Origin: Bifidobacteriaceae bacterium
GTDB lineage: Bacteria; Actinomycetota; Actinomycetes; Actinomycetales; WQXJ01
Length of the DNA: 54,245 nt
Direction of reading: 5' to 3'
Assembly: GCA_031272885.1 (NCBI GenBank)
Contig: JAISSX010000054.1
Span: 1 to 54,245, forward strand
Shown here: piece by piece, positions 18,347 through 26,004 of the stretch
Layout of the letters: every line of letters begins with the position of its first letter
Position numbering within the stretch: the stretch's first letter is position 1
Position numbers and translations under genes: made by a program
Notes under the pieces: model-generated
Databases searched by the model: none
Seen by the model: only the letters and a program-made list of their open reading frames with translations
What the model was told of the DNA's origin: nothing

Positions 18347-19494
18347 GATGCCGCCCCTTCCGCTGGGGCCGTTTCGGCCGCTTTGGGTACACCGCCCGGT
18401 GGCGTGGCGCCCGGTGGGGCCGCTCCTGGCGAGCCACGCAGCCGCCGCCACAGGGCCTTGGCGCCGGGGCCGATACTGGCGGCACCTTGCGCCAGGAAGG
18501 CGATGACCAGCACAAACAGGGCGCCTTGGAAGTACTGCCACAGTGACGGGTAGGCCTCCGACAGGCCGGTCTCGGCCCAGCGCACGGCGATGGTGCCCAG
18601 CACCGGCCCCAACAGGGTGGTGCGGCCACCCAACACCACACCGGCCAGGAACAGAATCGACGGCGTGACGCCCACATTCTTCGGGTTGATCATGCCGACA
18701 ATGGGCACAAACAGGGCACCGCCGATGGCCGCGAACACGGCCGCCACCACGTAGGCAATCACCTTGGACCAGGCCGGGTCATAGCCCAGGAAGCGGACCC
18801 GGTTCTCTTGGTCCCGCACCGCCAGCAACAGTTCGCCGAAGCGGGAGCGCATCAGCCAGCGCACAATCAACACCATGGCGATCAGCACGAAGGCGGCAAT
18901 GTAGTACAGCATCCGCTTGTTCACCGGGTCGTTCAGGGCGAAACCGAACCAGCCCTTGAAGTTGGTCATGCCGTTGAAACCGCCAGTGGTCTTCTGTTGG
19001 CTCTCCACCCAGGTGGCGAAGGCCGCCACCAGGGCTTGGGACAGGATGGCAAAGTAGGCGCCGCGCACCCGCCGGGTGAACACGGCGTAGCCCAGCAGCC
19101 CGGCAAATAGGGCCGGCAGCAGCACTATGGCCACCAGGGTGAAACCGGCGCTGCGGAACGGCTCCCACCAGCCGGGCACCACATTGTTGCCATACAGGTT
19201 CATGAAGTCTGGGACGCCCCCGGGCCCAGCGTCGTCGAGCTTCATGTGCATGGCCATCATGTAGCCGCCCAGGCCGAAGTACAGCCCTTGGCCCAGCACC
19301 AGCATGCCGCCCTGGCCCCAGGCCAGGCCGATGCCCACCGCCACCATGGCGATGCACAGGTACTTGGCCACCAGGCCCAGGCGGAAGGCGTCAAGCAGTT
19401 GGGGTGCCAGGAAGACGGCCACCACGGCCACCGCCAGGCCCACCAGCCAGCCGGATCGTTTCAATTGGCCCATCAGGCCCTGTGGCCGGTTCAT
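18343..19494 (-). CDS. urtC: Urea ABC transporter permease UrtC
   Basis: The 383-residue LivM-type permease has about ten hydrophobic segments and family motifs GLAWGQGGMLVLGQGLYFGL and RVRGAYFAILSQAL, plus the coupling region LLAVRDQENRVRFLGYD. The last ~35 residues are a Pro/Ala/Gly-rich cytoplasmic tail not typical of the family. The ATG at 19494 follows AAGGAG and overlaps the urtB stop (ATGA). The longer in-frame reading upstream is the urtB region in the wrong frame. Confidence 0.95.
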   Translation of the reverse strand: MNRPQGLMGQLKRSGWLVGLAVAVVAVFLAPQLLDAFRLGLVAKYLCIAMVAVGIGLAWGQGGMLVLGQGLYFGLGGYMMAMHMKLDDAGPGGVPDFMNLYGNNVVPGWWEPFRSAGFTLVAIVLLPALFAGLLGYAVFTRRVRGAYFAILSQALVAAFATWVESQQKTTGGFNGMTNFKGWFGFALNDPVNKRMLYYIAAFVLIAMVLIVRWLMRSRFGELLLAVRDQENRVRFLGYDPAWSKVIAYVVAAVFAAIGGALFVPIVGMINPKNVGVTPSILFLAGVVLGGRTTLLGPVLGTIAVRWAETGLSEAYPSLWQYFQGALFVLVIAFLAQGAASIGPGAKALWRRLRGSPGAAPPGATPPGGVPKAAETAPAEGAAS

Positions 19495-20378
19495 GCCAGG
19501 CTCCTTGTCCTTAGCACCATCAGGCCTTGCGGCCGTATCACCAGCACCAGCACCACCGCCAACAGCACCACTACCTTGGCCGTGGAAGCGCTGGTGGGGA
19601 ACTCGACGAAGGCCTGCATCAGGCCCAGGCCGAAGGCGGCGATGACGGCCCCGGCCAGCCGGGCCACGCCGCCCGCCACCACCACCAGGAAGGCGTCCAC
19701 GATGTACTTGGTGCCCAGGTTGAAGTCGATCGACCCGAACAGAGTCACGGCCACACCGGCCACACCGGCCAGGCCGGAACCCAGGAAGAACGTCATGTGA
19801 TCGGCCCGGCGGGTCGAAACCCCGCTGGCTTCGGCCAGGTCGCGGTTCTGGACCGTGGCCCGCACCTGGCGGCCCAGCGGCGTCAGCTTCAACACCAGGT
19901 GCACCACCAGCAGACAGAACATGGCCAGGGCGAACATGAAGATGCGGGTCCAGGGGATGGTGTAGGAACCCAGGTGCAATGGCCCGGACAACCAACTGGG
20001 CGCCTTGACGTCTTTCGGTTGGCTACCGAACACGTCCCGCGCCACCTGCTGCAGTATCAGGGCCACGCCAAAAGTCACCAATAACGTGTCCAGCGGCCGG
20101 CCCCGCATCCGGGCCAGCAGGGTGGCCTCCAGCAGCAGGCCCAGCAGGCCGGCCACGACGAAACCGATCAACAACGACAACAGGAACGAAGCGCCCGCGC
20201 CCTTGACTAGGTAGGTCTGCACCATGTAGGCGGTGTAGGCGCCTATCATCATGAACTCGCCGTGGGCGTTGTTGATGACGCCCATCTGGCCAAACGTGAG
20301 CGACAGCCCTAACGCCGCCAACAGCAGGATCGAACCCAGCGAAATGCCGTTGATCGCCTGCGAGATGAACACACCCAT
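19491..20378 (-). CDS. urtB: Urea ABC transporter permease UrtB
   Basis: The 295-residue LivH-type permease begins MGVFISQAINGISLGSILLLAALG, then GVINNAHGEFMMIGAYTAY, the RPLDTLLVTFGVALILQQ segment and the ATVQNRDLAEASGVST coupling loop, all diagnostic of UrtB. Length is close to the family norm without the N-terminal signal extension some UrtB have. It overlaps urtC by 4 bases. The 131-bp spacer to urtA holds an 11-bp stem-loop. Confidence 0.95.
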   Translation of the reverse strand: MGVFISQAINGISLGSILLLAALGLSLTFGQMGVINNAHGEFMMIGAYTAYMVQTYLVKGAGASFLLSLLIGFVVAGLLGLLLEATLLARMRGRPLDTLLVTFGVALILQQVARDVFGSQPKDVKAPSWLSGPLHLGSYTIPWTRIFMFALAMFCLLVVHLVLKLTPLGRQVRATVQNRDLAEASGVSTRRADHMTFFLGSGLAGVAGVAVTLFGSIDFNLGTKYIVDAFLVVVAGGVARLAGAVIAAFGLGLMQAFVEFPTSASTAKVVVLLAVVLVLVIRPQGLMVLRTRSLA

Positions 20379-20405
20379 TGTGTCGAAGCCCTGCTTTCAG
20401 GCCGG

Positions 20406-20471
20406 GGCCGGTCGCGCCCGCCGCCCACCTTGTCGCCGTGTGGCTTAGGGGACGTGCGGCCGCGACCGGCC
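20406..20471 (-). terminator. Stem-loop between urtA and urtB, possible attenuator
   Basis: GGCCGGTCGCG at 20406-20416 is the exact reverse complement of 20461-20471. It has no T run, so it is unlikely to be a full intrinsic terminator. A hairpin straight after the binding-protein gene commonly stabilises or partly terminates the message so that binding protein outnumbers permease. That role is an inference here. Confidence 0.5.
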
Positions 20472-20509
20472 GGGTTTGGTTATTTGCGTCTGTCAGGTGA
20501 TCGGTGCCG

Positions 20510-21883
20510 CTACTGGACGCCCTCCGCCAGGCCGGCGGCCCAGTCGTAACCCTCCAGGTACGGATCGGGATCGATCGGCCCGTCGGAGGTCCAAACTGCC
20601 TCGATCAGGCCGTCCTCGCGGACCTTGCCGATGTAGGCGGTCTTGGTGATGTGGTGGTTGGAGCCCACCACCGTGACTGAGCCTTCGGGTGCGGCGAACG
20701 TGACGCCATCGGCCGCGGCCTGGATGTCCGCCACCGCGAACGAGCCGGCCTTCTCAGCCATCAGCTTCCACAGGTAGAGCGACACGTAGGCGGCCTCCAT
20801 CGGGTCGGACGTGACCCGGTCTTCGCCGTACTTGGCCTTGAAGGCGGCCACGAAGGTCTGGTTGTCCGGGGTGTCGATGGTCTGGTAGTAGTTCCAGGCC
20901 GTCAACTGGCCAACGATGTTGTCGATGCCGATGCCGCCCACTTCTTCTTCCGCGATGGAGACGGAGATGACGGGCATGTCTTCGGCCGTCAGGCCGGCGT
21001 TCTTGTACTCCTTGAAGAAGGCCACGTTGGAGTCGCCGTTCAGGGTGTTGAATACGGCCTGCGCGTCCGAGGCCTTCAACTTGGAGACGATGGTGCTGAA
21101 GTCGGTGTGGCCCAGCGGGGCGTATTCCTCGCCCACAATCTCGATGCCGTTGGCTTCGGAGTAGGCCTTGATCTCCTTGTTGGCGGTCTGCGGGAACACA
21201 TAGTCGGACCCGATCAGGTACAGCTTGGTCACGCCCAGTTCATTCTTCAGGTATTCCATGCCGGGCAGGATCTGCTGGTTGGTGGTGGCGCCGGTGTAGA
21301 AGATGTTGGCGCTGGACTCCAGGCCCTCATACTGCACCGGGTAGAACAGCAGCGAGTTCTTCTCTTCGAAGACCGGCAGCATGGCCTTGCGGGAGGCGCT
21401 GGTCCAGCCGCCGAACACGGCCGCGACGCAGTCGGAGTCGATCAGCTTGGCGGCCTTCTCGGCGAAGATCACCGGGTCGCTGGCACCGTCTTCTTCCACG
21501 ATCTCAAGCTGCTTGCCCAGCACGCCGCCGGCGGCGTTGATTTCCTCGGCCGCCAGGTGCAGGGAGTCGTTGACGGTCTGCTCGGAGATCGCCATCGTCC
21601 CGGAAAGGGAGTTGACGAAGCCGATCTTGATGGTGTCGCCAGAGGTGTCGACACAAGTGGTGCCGTCACTGGTGGTCGCTGCTTCGGTGGGGCCTTCGAC
21701 GGTTGTCTCGCCGCCGGCGGCGGCTTCGGTTTCGGTTTCGGTTTCGGTGGCGGCATCGGTGGTGGCGCTGGTAGCGCTGGCCGATGTCGTGTCGTCGACC
21801 TTGCTGCCGCCGCAGCCGGCCAGGAGGGAGACGGCCGTCAGGCCGGCCCCAACCATTGCGATCACTCTGGTGTTCTTCTTCAC
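20510..21883 (-). CDS. urtA: Urea ABC transporter substrate-binding lipoprotein UrtA
   Basis: The 457-residue lipoprotein starts at a GTG behind GGAAAGGA. The signal peptide ends in lipobox LLAGC with Cys24 as the lipid anchor. Residues about 28-80 form a Thr/Glu/Ala-rich linker with an ETETETE run. The binding domain then follows UrtA closely: [61 protein letters not shown] and GATTNQQI. It captures urea outside the membrane and presents it to UrtBC. It is the first gene of the 11-gene operon; a long in-frame extension upstream of the GTG is non-coding. Confidence 0.95.
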   Translation of the reverse strand: MKKNTRVIAMVGAGLTAVSLLAGCGGSKVDDTTSASATSATTDAATETETETEAAAGGETTVEGPTEAATTSDGTTCVDTSGDTIKIGFVNSLSGTMAISEQTVNDSLHLAAEEINAAGGVLGKQLEIVEEDGASDPVIFAEKAAKLIDSDCVAAVFGGWTSASRKAMLPVFEEKNSLLFYPVQYEGLESSANIFYTGATTNQQILPGMEYLKNELGVTKLYLIGSDYVFPQTANKEIKAYSEANGIEIVGEEYAPLGHTDFSTIVSKLKASDAQAVFNTLNGDSNVAFFKEYKNAGLTAEDMPVISVSIAEEEVGGIGIDNIVGQLTAWNYYQTIDTPDNQTFVAAFKAKYGEDRVTSDPMEAAYVSLYLWKLMAEKAGSFAVADIQAAADGVTFAAPEGSVTVVGSNHHITKTAYIGKVREDGLIEAVWTSDGPIDPDPYLEGYDWAAGLAEGVQ

Positions 21884-21998
21884 AAGGCGTCCTTTCCAGG
21901 GCAGAGGAGGCGCCAGGGCGATGATCGCAACGACGCCCGAGGGGGCTTGCTCGGTCAGGGACCCGGCGCCGTTGCATTGAATATCCAAGGGGCGGTGT

Positions 21999-22025
21999 GT
22001 TACCGCGAAGTTATGGCTTGGTTGC
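21999..22025 (-). promoter_or_regulatory. GlnR-like triple site upstream of urtA
   Basis: On the minus strand the sequence reads GCAAC-N6-ATAAC-N6-GTAAC, three five-base boxes with exact 6-base spacing. The GlnR consensus in actinobacteria is GTnAC-N6-GAAAC repeated. The boxes are imperfect, but their spacing and place about 120 bp before the urtA start fit nitrogen-limitation control of urea uptake. A GATATT-type -10 lies downstream near 21980. Confidence 0.5.
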
Positions 22026-22041
22026 TGGTGGCGGCGGGCTT

Positions 22042-22055
22042 TGTAAACGTTTGCG
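22042..22055. promoter_or_regulatory. LacI/GalR-type operator-like palindrome
   Basis: TGTAAACGTTTGCG is centred on the perfect palindrome AAACGTTT, the core typical of LacI-family operators. It lies in the 339-bp divergent spacer between urtA and the PH-domain genes, next to the GlnR-like site. The outer positions match only partly, so this is tentative. Confidence 0.3.
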
Positions 22056-22210
22056 CACGTCCGGACTGCACCACGGCGTGTCGGTAGGCTGTCTCCGCCA
22101 GGCAGAGATGCCTTTTCATCCCTTGGCAAACAGCCCGCGCCCAGGCGACAACCAGATTGCCGCCCTGGCCGCCGGTCCGCCGCACCTGGGCAAGGCAATG
22201 GACCGGCCGC

Positions 22211-22222
22211 TATGGTGTAGGC
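22211..22222 (+). promoter_or_regulatory. TATGGT -10 box for a leaderless PH-domain transcript
   Basis: TATGGT at 22211-22216 ends six bases before the ATG at 22223. No ribosome site is present. In actinobacteria a TANNNT box 6-8 bases before the start codon marks leaderless transcripts, so transcription probably begins at the ATG itself. Confidence 0.5.
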
Positions 22223-22729
22223 ATGCCGATCCCCCTCAACCGCGGCGGTGAGTTGTTCAACCCGCCCGGCGTCACCTGGAACCCAGTCAGCCCCAAACTG
22301 GCGACCGCCCGGCTGATCATCCTCGCCATCTGCTTTGTCCCATGCATCGCGGCCGGCGTGGTGGCCGCCCTGGTCACCGACATCGCCTGGCTCTACCTGC
22401 CCACCGGCCTGCTGCTGGTCATCGCCCTCTGGCTGACCTGGCTGATTGTGCGCGGCGTCAAGGCCACCGGCTACGCCGAGCAGGCCGATGACCTGTTGGT
22501 GCGCGGCGGCATCATGTTCCTGCGCCTCAGCCTGGTGCCCTACGGCCGCATGCAGTTCGTGGACGTCAACATGGGCCCGCTGGACCGGGCCCTGAAACTG
22601 GCCAAGGTCACCATGCGCACCGCCGCCGCCGGCCTCACCGTCACGGTGCCGGGCCTGCCGCCCGAAGAGGCCGCCCGGCTGCGCGACCAACTGGCCTCCC
22701 TGGGCCAGGCCAACCAGGCCGGGCTATGA
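22223..22729 (+). CDS. PH-domain membrane protein (bPH_2, YdbS-like)
   Basis: The 168-residue protein has two hydrophobic helices (about 29-48 and 54-75) followed by a bacterial PH domain (bPH_2) with [34 protein letters not shown]. This is the YdbS arrangement. The function of YdbS/YdbT pairs is unsettled; in Bacillus they contribute to resistance to some antimicrobials. The stop overlaps the start of the next PH gene by 4 bases (ATGA), so they are co-translated and probably form a membrane complex. The start is set by the -10 box six bases upstream. Confidence 0.88.
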   Translation: MPIPLNRGGELFNPPGVTWNPVSPKLATARLIILAICFVPCIAAGVVAALVTDIAWLYLPTGLLLVIALWLTWLIVRGVKATGYAEQADDLLVRGGIMFLRLSLVPYGRMQFVDVNMGPLDRALKLAKVTMRTAAAGLTVTVPGLPPEEAARLRDQLASLGQANQAGL

Positions 22730-24285
22730 CCACCCCGCCGCCCCCGGCTCCGGTGGAGCCCATCGACACCTTGGCCACCCCGGCCGACGAAGGCTGGCAC
22801 CGCCTGCACCCGGCCACGCCCCTGGTGAAGGGCTGGATTGCCTTGGTGGCCGTTCTGCTGGTGCTGGCGAGCCAGGCGGCCGACCTGCTGATGCCGGACT
22901 TCGAGGATGACGCCGAAGGCCACGCCAATCCGCTGAACCAGGCGTTCGACTACATCGGCTGGATTCTGCTGGGCCTCGGCGTGCTGCTGGTGCTGATAGT
23001 GGCCTACACCTATTGCTATTGGCGCTTTGCCCGCTACCGGCTGGATGATGAGGCCTTCCACCTGCACACCGGCGTCATTTTCCGCCAGCGCCGCTCGATG
23101 CGGCTGGACCGGTTGGAGGCCGTGGACACGGTGCGGCCGCTGGTGGCCCGCCTGGTTGGGCTGGCCGAATTGAAACTGCAATCCGCCGGCGGTTCCGGCT
23201 CCGGCGTCAACCTGGCCTATATCAAGTACGCCGAGGCCACCGCCCTGCGCGAACAGCTCTTGGCCGGCGCCCGGCGCGTCAAGGGTGGCGCCGACCAAGC
23301 GGTTGGGGAAACCCAAGCCGCCCAGGCGACATCGGCCGCCGTGGCCGTGCCGGGCGTCCCGCTATCTGGCGGCCCAACCGCCGTCCCGGCCGCCACCCCC
23401 AGCGCCCTGTTCGGTGACGACGAATTCAAAGACGCCCCGCCCCTGGTGACGGTGGGCGCGGACCGCATCATGGGCAGCCTGCTACTGTCCATGACCACCT
23501 GGTGGGTGTTGGTCTGCCTCATCGGCCTGGTAGTGCTAGGCATTGTCCTCAAACAACCCGAGATCATCTTCATGGTCATCCCCGGCCTGCTGGGCGTGTT
23601 CCAGTTCTTCTGGCAGCGCATCGCGGGCGAATGGTCCTTCACCGTCACCCCCACCACCACAGGCCTTCGGCTGACCCACGGCCTGTTCACCACCGTGACC
23701 CAGAACGTGCCGCAGGACCGCATCCAGGCCATCCAGCTCAGCCAAACGCTGCTGTGGCGGGCCAGGGGCTGGTGGCGAGTCACCATGAACGTGGCCGGCT
23801 ACGGCGTCGACAACCCCAACCAGGTGCGCAACCAGGTGCTGGCGCCGGTGGTAACCGAACAAGAGATCCAGGCCGTGCTGTGGTCGGTGCTGCCCCAGTT
23901 GGCCGGCCCGCAAGCCTGGGAACTGGTGACCGGCGCCCTGAACGGCGAAGGCGAAACCCCCGGGTTCATCACCGCGCCGCCCAAAGCCAAGGTGCTGGAC
24001 CCGATCGTGTGGCGCCGCCGTGGCTTCGCCGCCATCCCGGAGGCCCTGTTCATCCGCAACGGCCGCCTGTGGCGCACCGCCGTGATTGTGCCGCACGGCC
24101 GTATCCAGGCCATCGGGGTGCGCCAGGGGCCGTGGATGCGGCTGCTCGGTTTGGCCAACGTCAAGGCCTATTCAACGCCGGGGCCGGTCAGCGCCCGCGT
24201 GGTACACCTTGCGGTGGACGATGCCGCCCGGCTGGCTTTCGGGGCCGGCCTTCAGGCCCGCCTGGCCCGCGGTGACGTGAACTAG
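22726..24285 (+). CDS. Large PH-domain membrane protein (bPH_2 repeats, YdbT-like)
   Basis: The 519-residue protein is the partner of the preceding gene. Paired hydrophobic helices (near 37-57 and 82-104, then about 255-295) alternate with bPH_2 domains. Each domain carries the H/L-T-G-x-x-x-R-x-R-R-S-x-x-x-x-x-R-x-x-x-V-x-x-x-x-P pattern: FHLHTGVIFRQRRSMRLDRL, LTHGLFTTVTQNVPQDRIQA and LWRTAVIVPHGRIQAIGV. A Thr/Ala/Pro-rich cytoplasmic loop lies at about 185-225. Three PH units and this length match YdbT. It converges on the serine hydrolase gene, leaving 5 bp between stops. Confidence 0.88.
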   Translation: MTTPPPPAPVEPIDTLATPADEGWHRLHPATPLVKGWIALVAVLLVLASQAADLLMPDFEDDAEGHANPLNQAFDYIGWILLGLGVLLVLIVAYTYCYWRFARYRLDDEAFHLHTGVIFRQRRSMRLDRLEAVDTVRPLVARLVGLAELKLQSAGGSGSGVNLAYIKYAEATALREQLLAGARRVKGGADQAVGETQAAQATSAAVAVPGVPLSGGPTAVPAATPSALFGDDEFKDAPPLVTVGADRIMGSLLLSMTTWWVLVCLIGLVVLGIVLKQPEIIFMVIPGLLGVFQFFWQRIAGEWSFTVTPTTTGLRLTHGLFTTVTQNVPQDRIQAIQLSQTLLWRARGWWRVTMNVAGYGVDNPNQVRNQVLAPVVTEQEIQAVLWSVLPQLAGPQAWELVTGALNGEGETPGFITAPPKAKVLDPIVWRRRGFAAIPEALFIRNGRLWRTAVIVPHGRIQAIGVRQGPWMRLLGLANVKAYSTPGPVSARVVHLAVDDAARLAFGAGLQARLARGDVN

Positions 24286-24290
24286 CGCAC

Positions 24291-25835
24291 CTACCAGGTG
24301 ACGCGGACGGTGGGGCTGGTCAAGACCAGGTCATCCGGCGGCACGGTGGCCACCGGCGCGAACACCAGCGTCTGCACCACGGGCGTGCCCTGGGGTGACA
24401 GCTTGATCTCGCAGCGCACCCGGCCGCGTTCGGCCGGCAGCGTCCACACCAGGTGGGCTTCAGACGTCACTTCGGCCTCCACGATGGCCGGTTCGGCCTC
24501 GGGCGCCACCGGACCCACCTTCGCCAGGACCTCTGCCAAGGCCGCCCGGCGGCGGTCGAAGTCCAGGTCAAGCGGCACATTCATGGTGAACTGAACCGCC
24601 TCGAAGGGATCGCCACCCCCCGCCAGGGCGGCCGTGATGGCGAGCGCCGCCGCCCGCGTCTCGGGCCACGGCTCCACTGTGTACCCCACGGCGCCGGCGT
24701 CCTGCAACACCAGCCGCAGCAGCCGGTCGCTCAACACCCGCGACGGGGCGTAGCGCCCGTTGGCCAACACAATCACGCCCAGGCCGGAATCGAGGTGCCA
24801 ACGCATCGACGTGCCATAGCCGGGGTAGCCGCCGGGATGCTCGGCGTTGGTGCCGAACACCGGGTCCTGGCCGATGAACAGGCCATAGCCATAACCGCCG
24901 ATCTCGCTGGCCTCTTGGACAGTCAGCCGGCCCCTGGATGACCCGGCCCGCAACACCGGCGGAATGGCGATGTGGGCCGTCTGCATGGCCCGCCGCGACG
25001 CCCGGCTGAGCGGCCCGGCATCAAGCCCGTCCCGGGCCGGGAAGCCGTCCGCCAGCCACTGCACCCACAACGCCAGATCGTCGATGCAGCTCAGCACGCC
25101 GCCGATCGAGGAGTAGGCACCCGGCCCGCTGAAGGCTTGTTCCTCCCAGGGGGCACCCGCCTTCAGCTTGAAATAACCCCTGGTCAGGCGGTCATCCGGG
25201 ACGGTTGAAAAGTCATAGGTGGTGTGTTCCAGGCCCAACGGGGCCAAGAAGGTCTCGCCGATGAACTCCGGGAACGGCCGGTCGGTGGCCCGGCTGACAA
25301 TGGCCCCCAACAAGGCATAGCCGGTGTTGGAGTATTCGAACGCCGTCCCCGGCGCCGCCACCGCCCGCAGGCCACGCGCCACCTCGGCCTCGAACTGATC
25401 CGCCGGCAAGGACTCCTGCCGGTCCGCCCACGGGTCATCGGTGGCCAGGCCGCTCGACATCGACAACAGATGAGCCACAGTGACAGGCGGCGAATCCTGG
25501 GTGTAGGGACGGATCTTGCCGAACTCGGGCACATAAGTGGAGACGGGGCTGTCCAGCCGCACCGCGCCACGTTCCGCCAACAGCAGCACGGCGGCGGCGG
25601 TGAAACTCTTCGACATGGACGCTATGCGGAACACCGAACCGCTGCCGGGCACCTCGCCGTCCAGCCGGGCCACCCCGGCGCCGCCGCTGGCCGCCAGGCC
25701 GTCCCGGGTAACCACGCCCCAGGCCACGCCGGGCGCCTTGCCTTCCGTCACCATGGCGCCGGCTACCCGGCCCACCTCGGCCAATAGGTCCTCTCCAGGG
25801 GTCCAACCGCCCCCGGCCGCTGCCTTGTCTGTCAC
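24291..25835 (-). CDS. Serine beta-lactamase-fold hydrolase (class C / D-aminopeptidase type)
   Basis: The 514-residue protein has the active-site triad of the Beta-lactamase (PF00144) family: SMSK (Ser73-Lys76), YSN (Tyr168-Asn170) and an H-P-G-G motif at His333 in place of KTG. The catalytic domain covers about residues 20-380. The last ~130 residues are a beta-rich domain. There is no signal peptide, so it is probably cytoplasmic. Members hydrolyse D-amino-acid peptides, esters or beta-lactams; specificity cannot be read here. GTG at 25835 follows GGGAGGAG. It lies downstream of a peptide-type ABC importer in the same direction, suggesting action on the imported compound (inference). Confidence 0.88.
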   Translation of the reverse strand: MTDKAAAGGGWTPGEDLLAEVGRVAGAMVTEGKAPGVAWGVVTRDGLAASGGAGVARLDGEVPGSGSVFRIASMSKSFTAAAVLLLAERGAVRLDSPVSTYVPEFGKIRPYTQDSPPVTVAHLLSMSSGLATDDPWADRQESLPADQFEAEVARGLRAVAAPGTAFEYSNTGYALLGAIVSRATDRPFPEFIGETFLAPLGLEHTTYDFSTVPDDRLTRGYFKLKAGAPWEEQAFSGPGAYSSIGGVLSCIDDLALWVQWLADGFPARDGLDAGPLSRASRRAMQTAHIAIPPVLRAGSSRGRLTVQEASEIGGYGYGLFIGQDPVFGTNAEHPGGYPGYGTSMRWHLDSGLGVIVLANGRYAPSRVLSDRLLRLVLQDAGAVGYTVEPWPETRAAALAITAALAGGGDPFEAVQFTMNVPLDLDFDRRRAALAEVLAKVGPVAPEAEPAIVEAEVTSEAHLVWTLPAERGRVRCEIKLSPQGTPVVQTLVFAPVATVPPDDLVLTSPTVRVTW

Positions 25836-25920
25836 CTACGTCTCCTCCCGCTACTGTCATACCCCGATGTCGACCGGCCACAGCCAGCCGCGCCGCGCCA
25901 TCGGGCATAAACCACTGAAC

Positions 25921-25977
25921 GCGCGGGACCAGGTCATCCCTCCGGGGTGTGAGTCATCCAAGAACCTGGCCCCGCGC
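25921..25977 (-). terminator. 13-bp stem-loop after the ABC importer operon
   Basis: GCGCGGGACCAGG (25921-25933) pairs with CCTGGCCCCGCGC (25965-25977) with one G-T-type mismatch around a 31-base loop. It begins 28 bases past the stop of the binding-protein gene. It has no T run, so it may be a stabilising or factor-dependent terminator rather than a classic one. The spacer 25836-26004 holds nothing else recognised. Confidence 0.45.
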
Positions 25978-26004
25978 GCCCGTCTTACAGCGCCGTCAGC
26001 GCCG

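Noticed and set aside
21884..22690. In-frame 268-codon extension upstream of the urtA GTG
   Set aside because: The lipoprotein signal begins at the GTG with a ribosome site, and the extension covers the promoter region and the opposite-strand PH gene.
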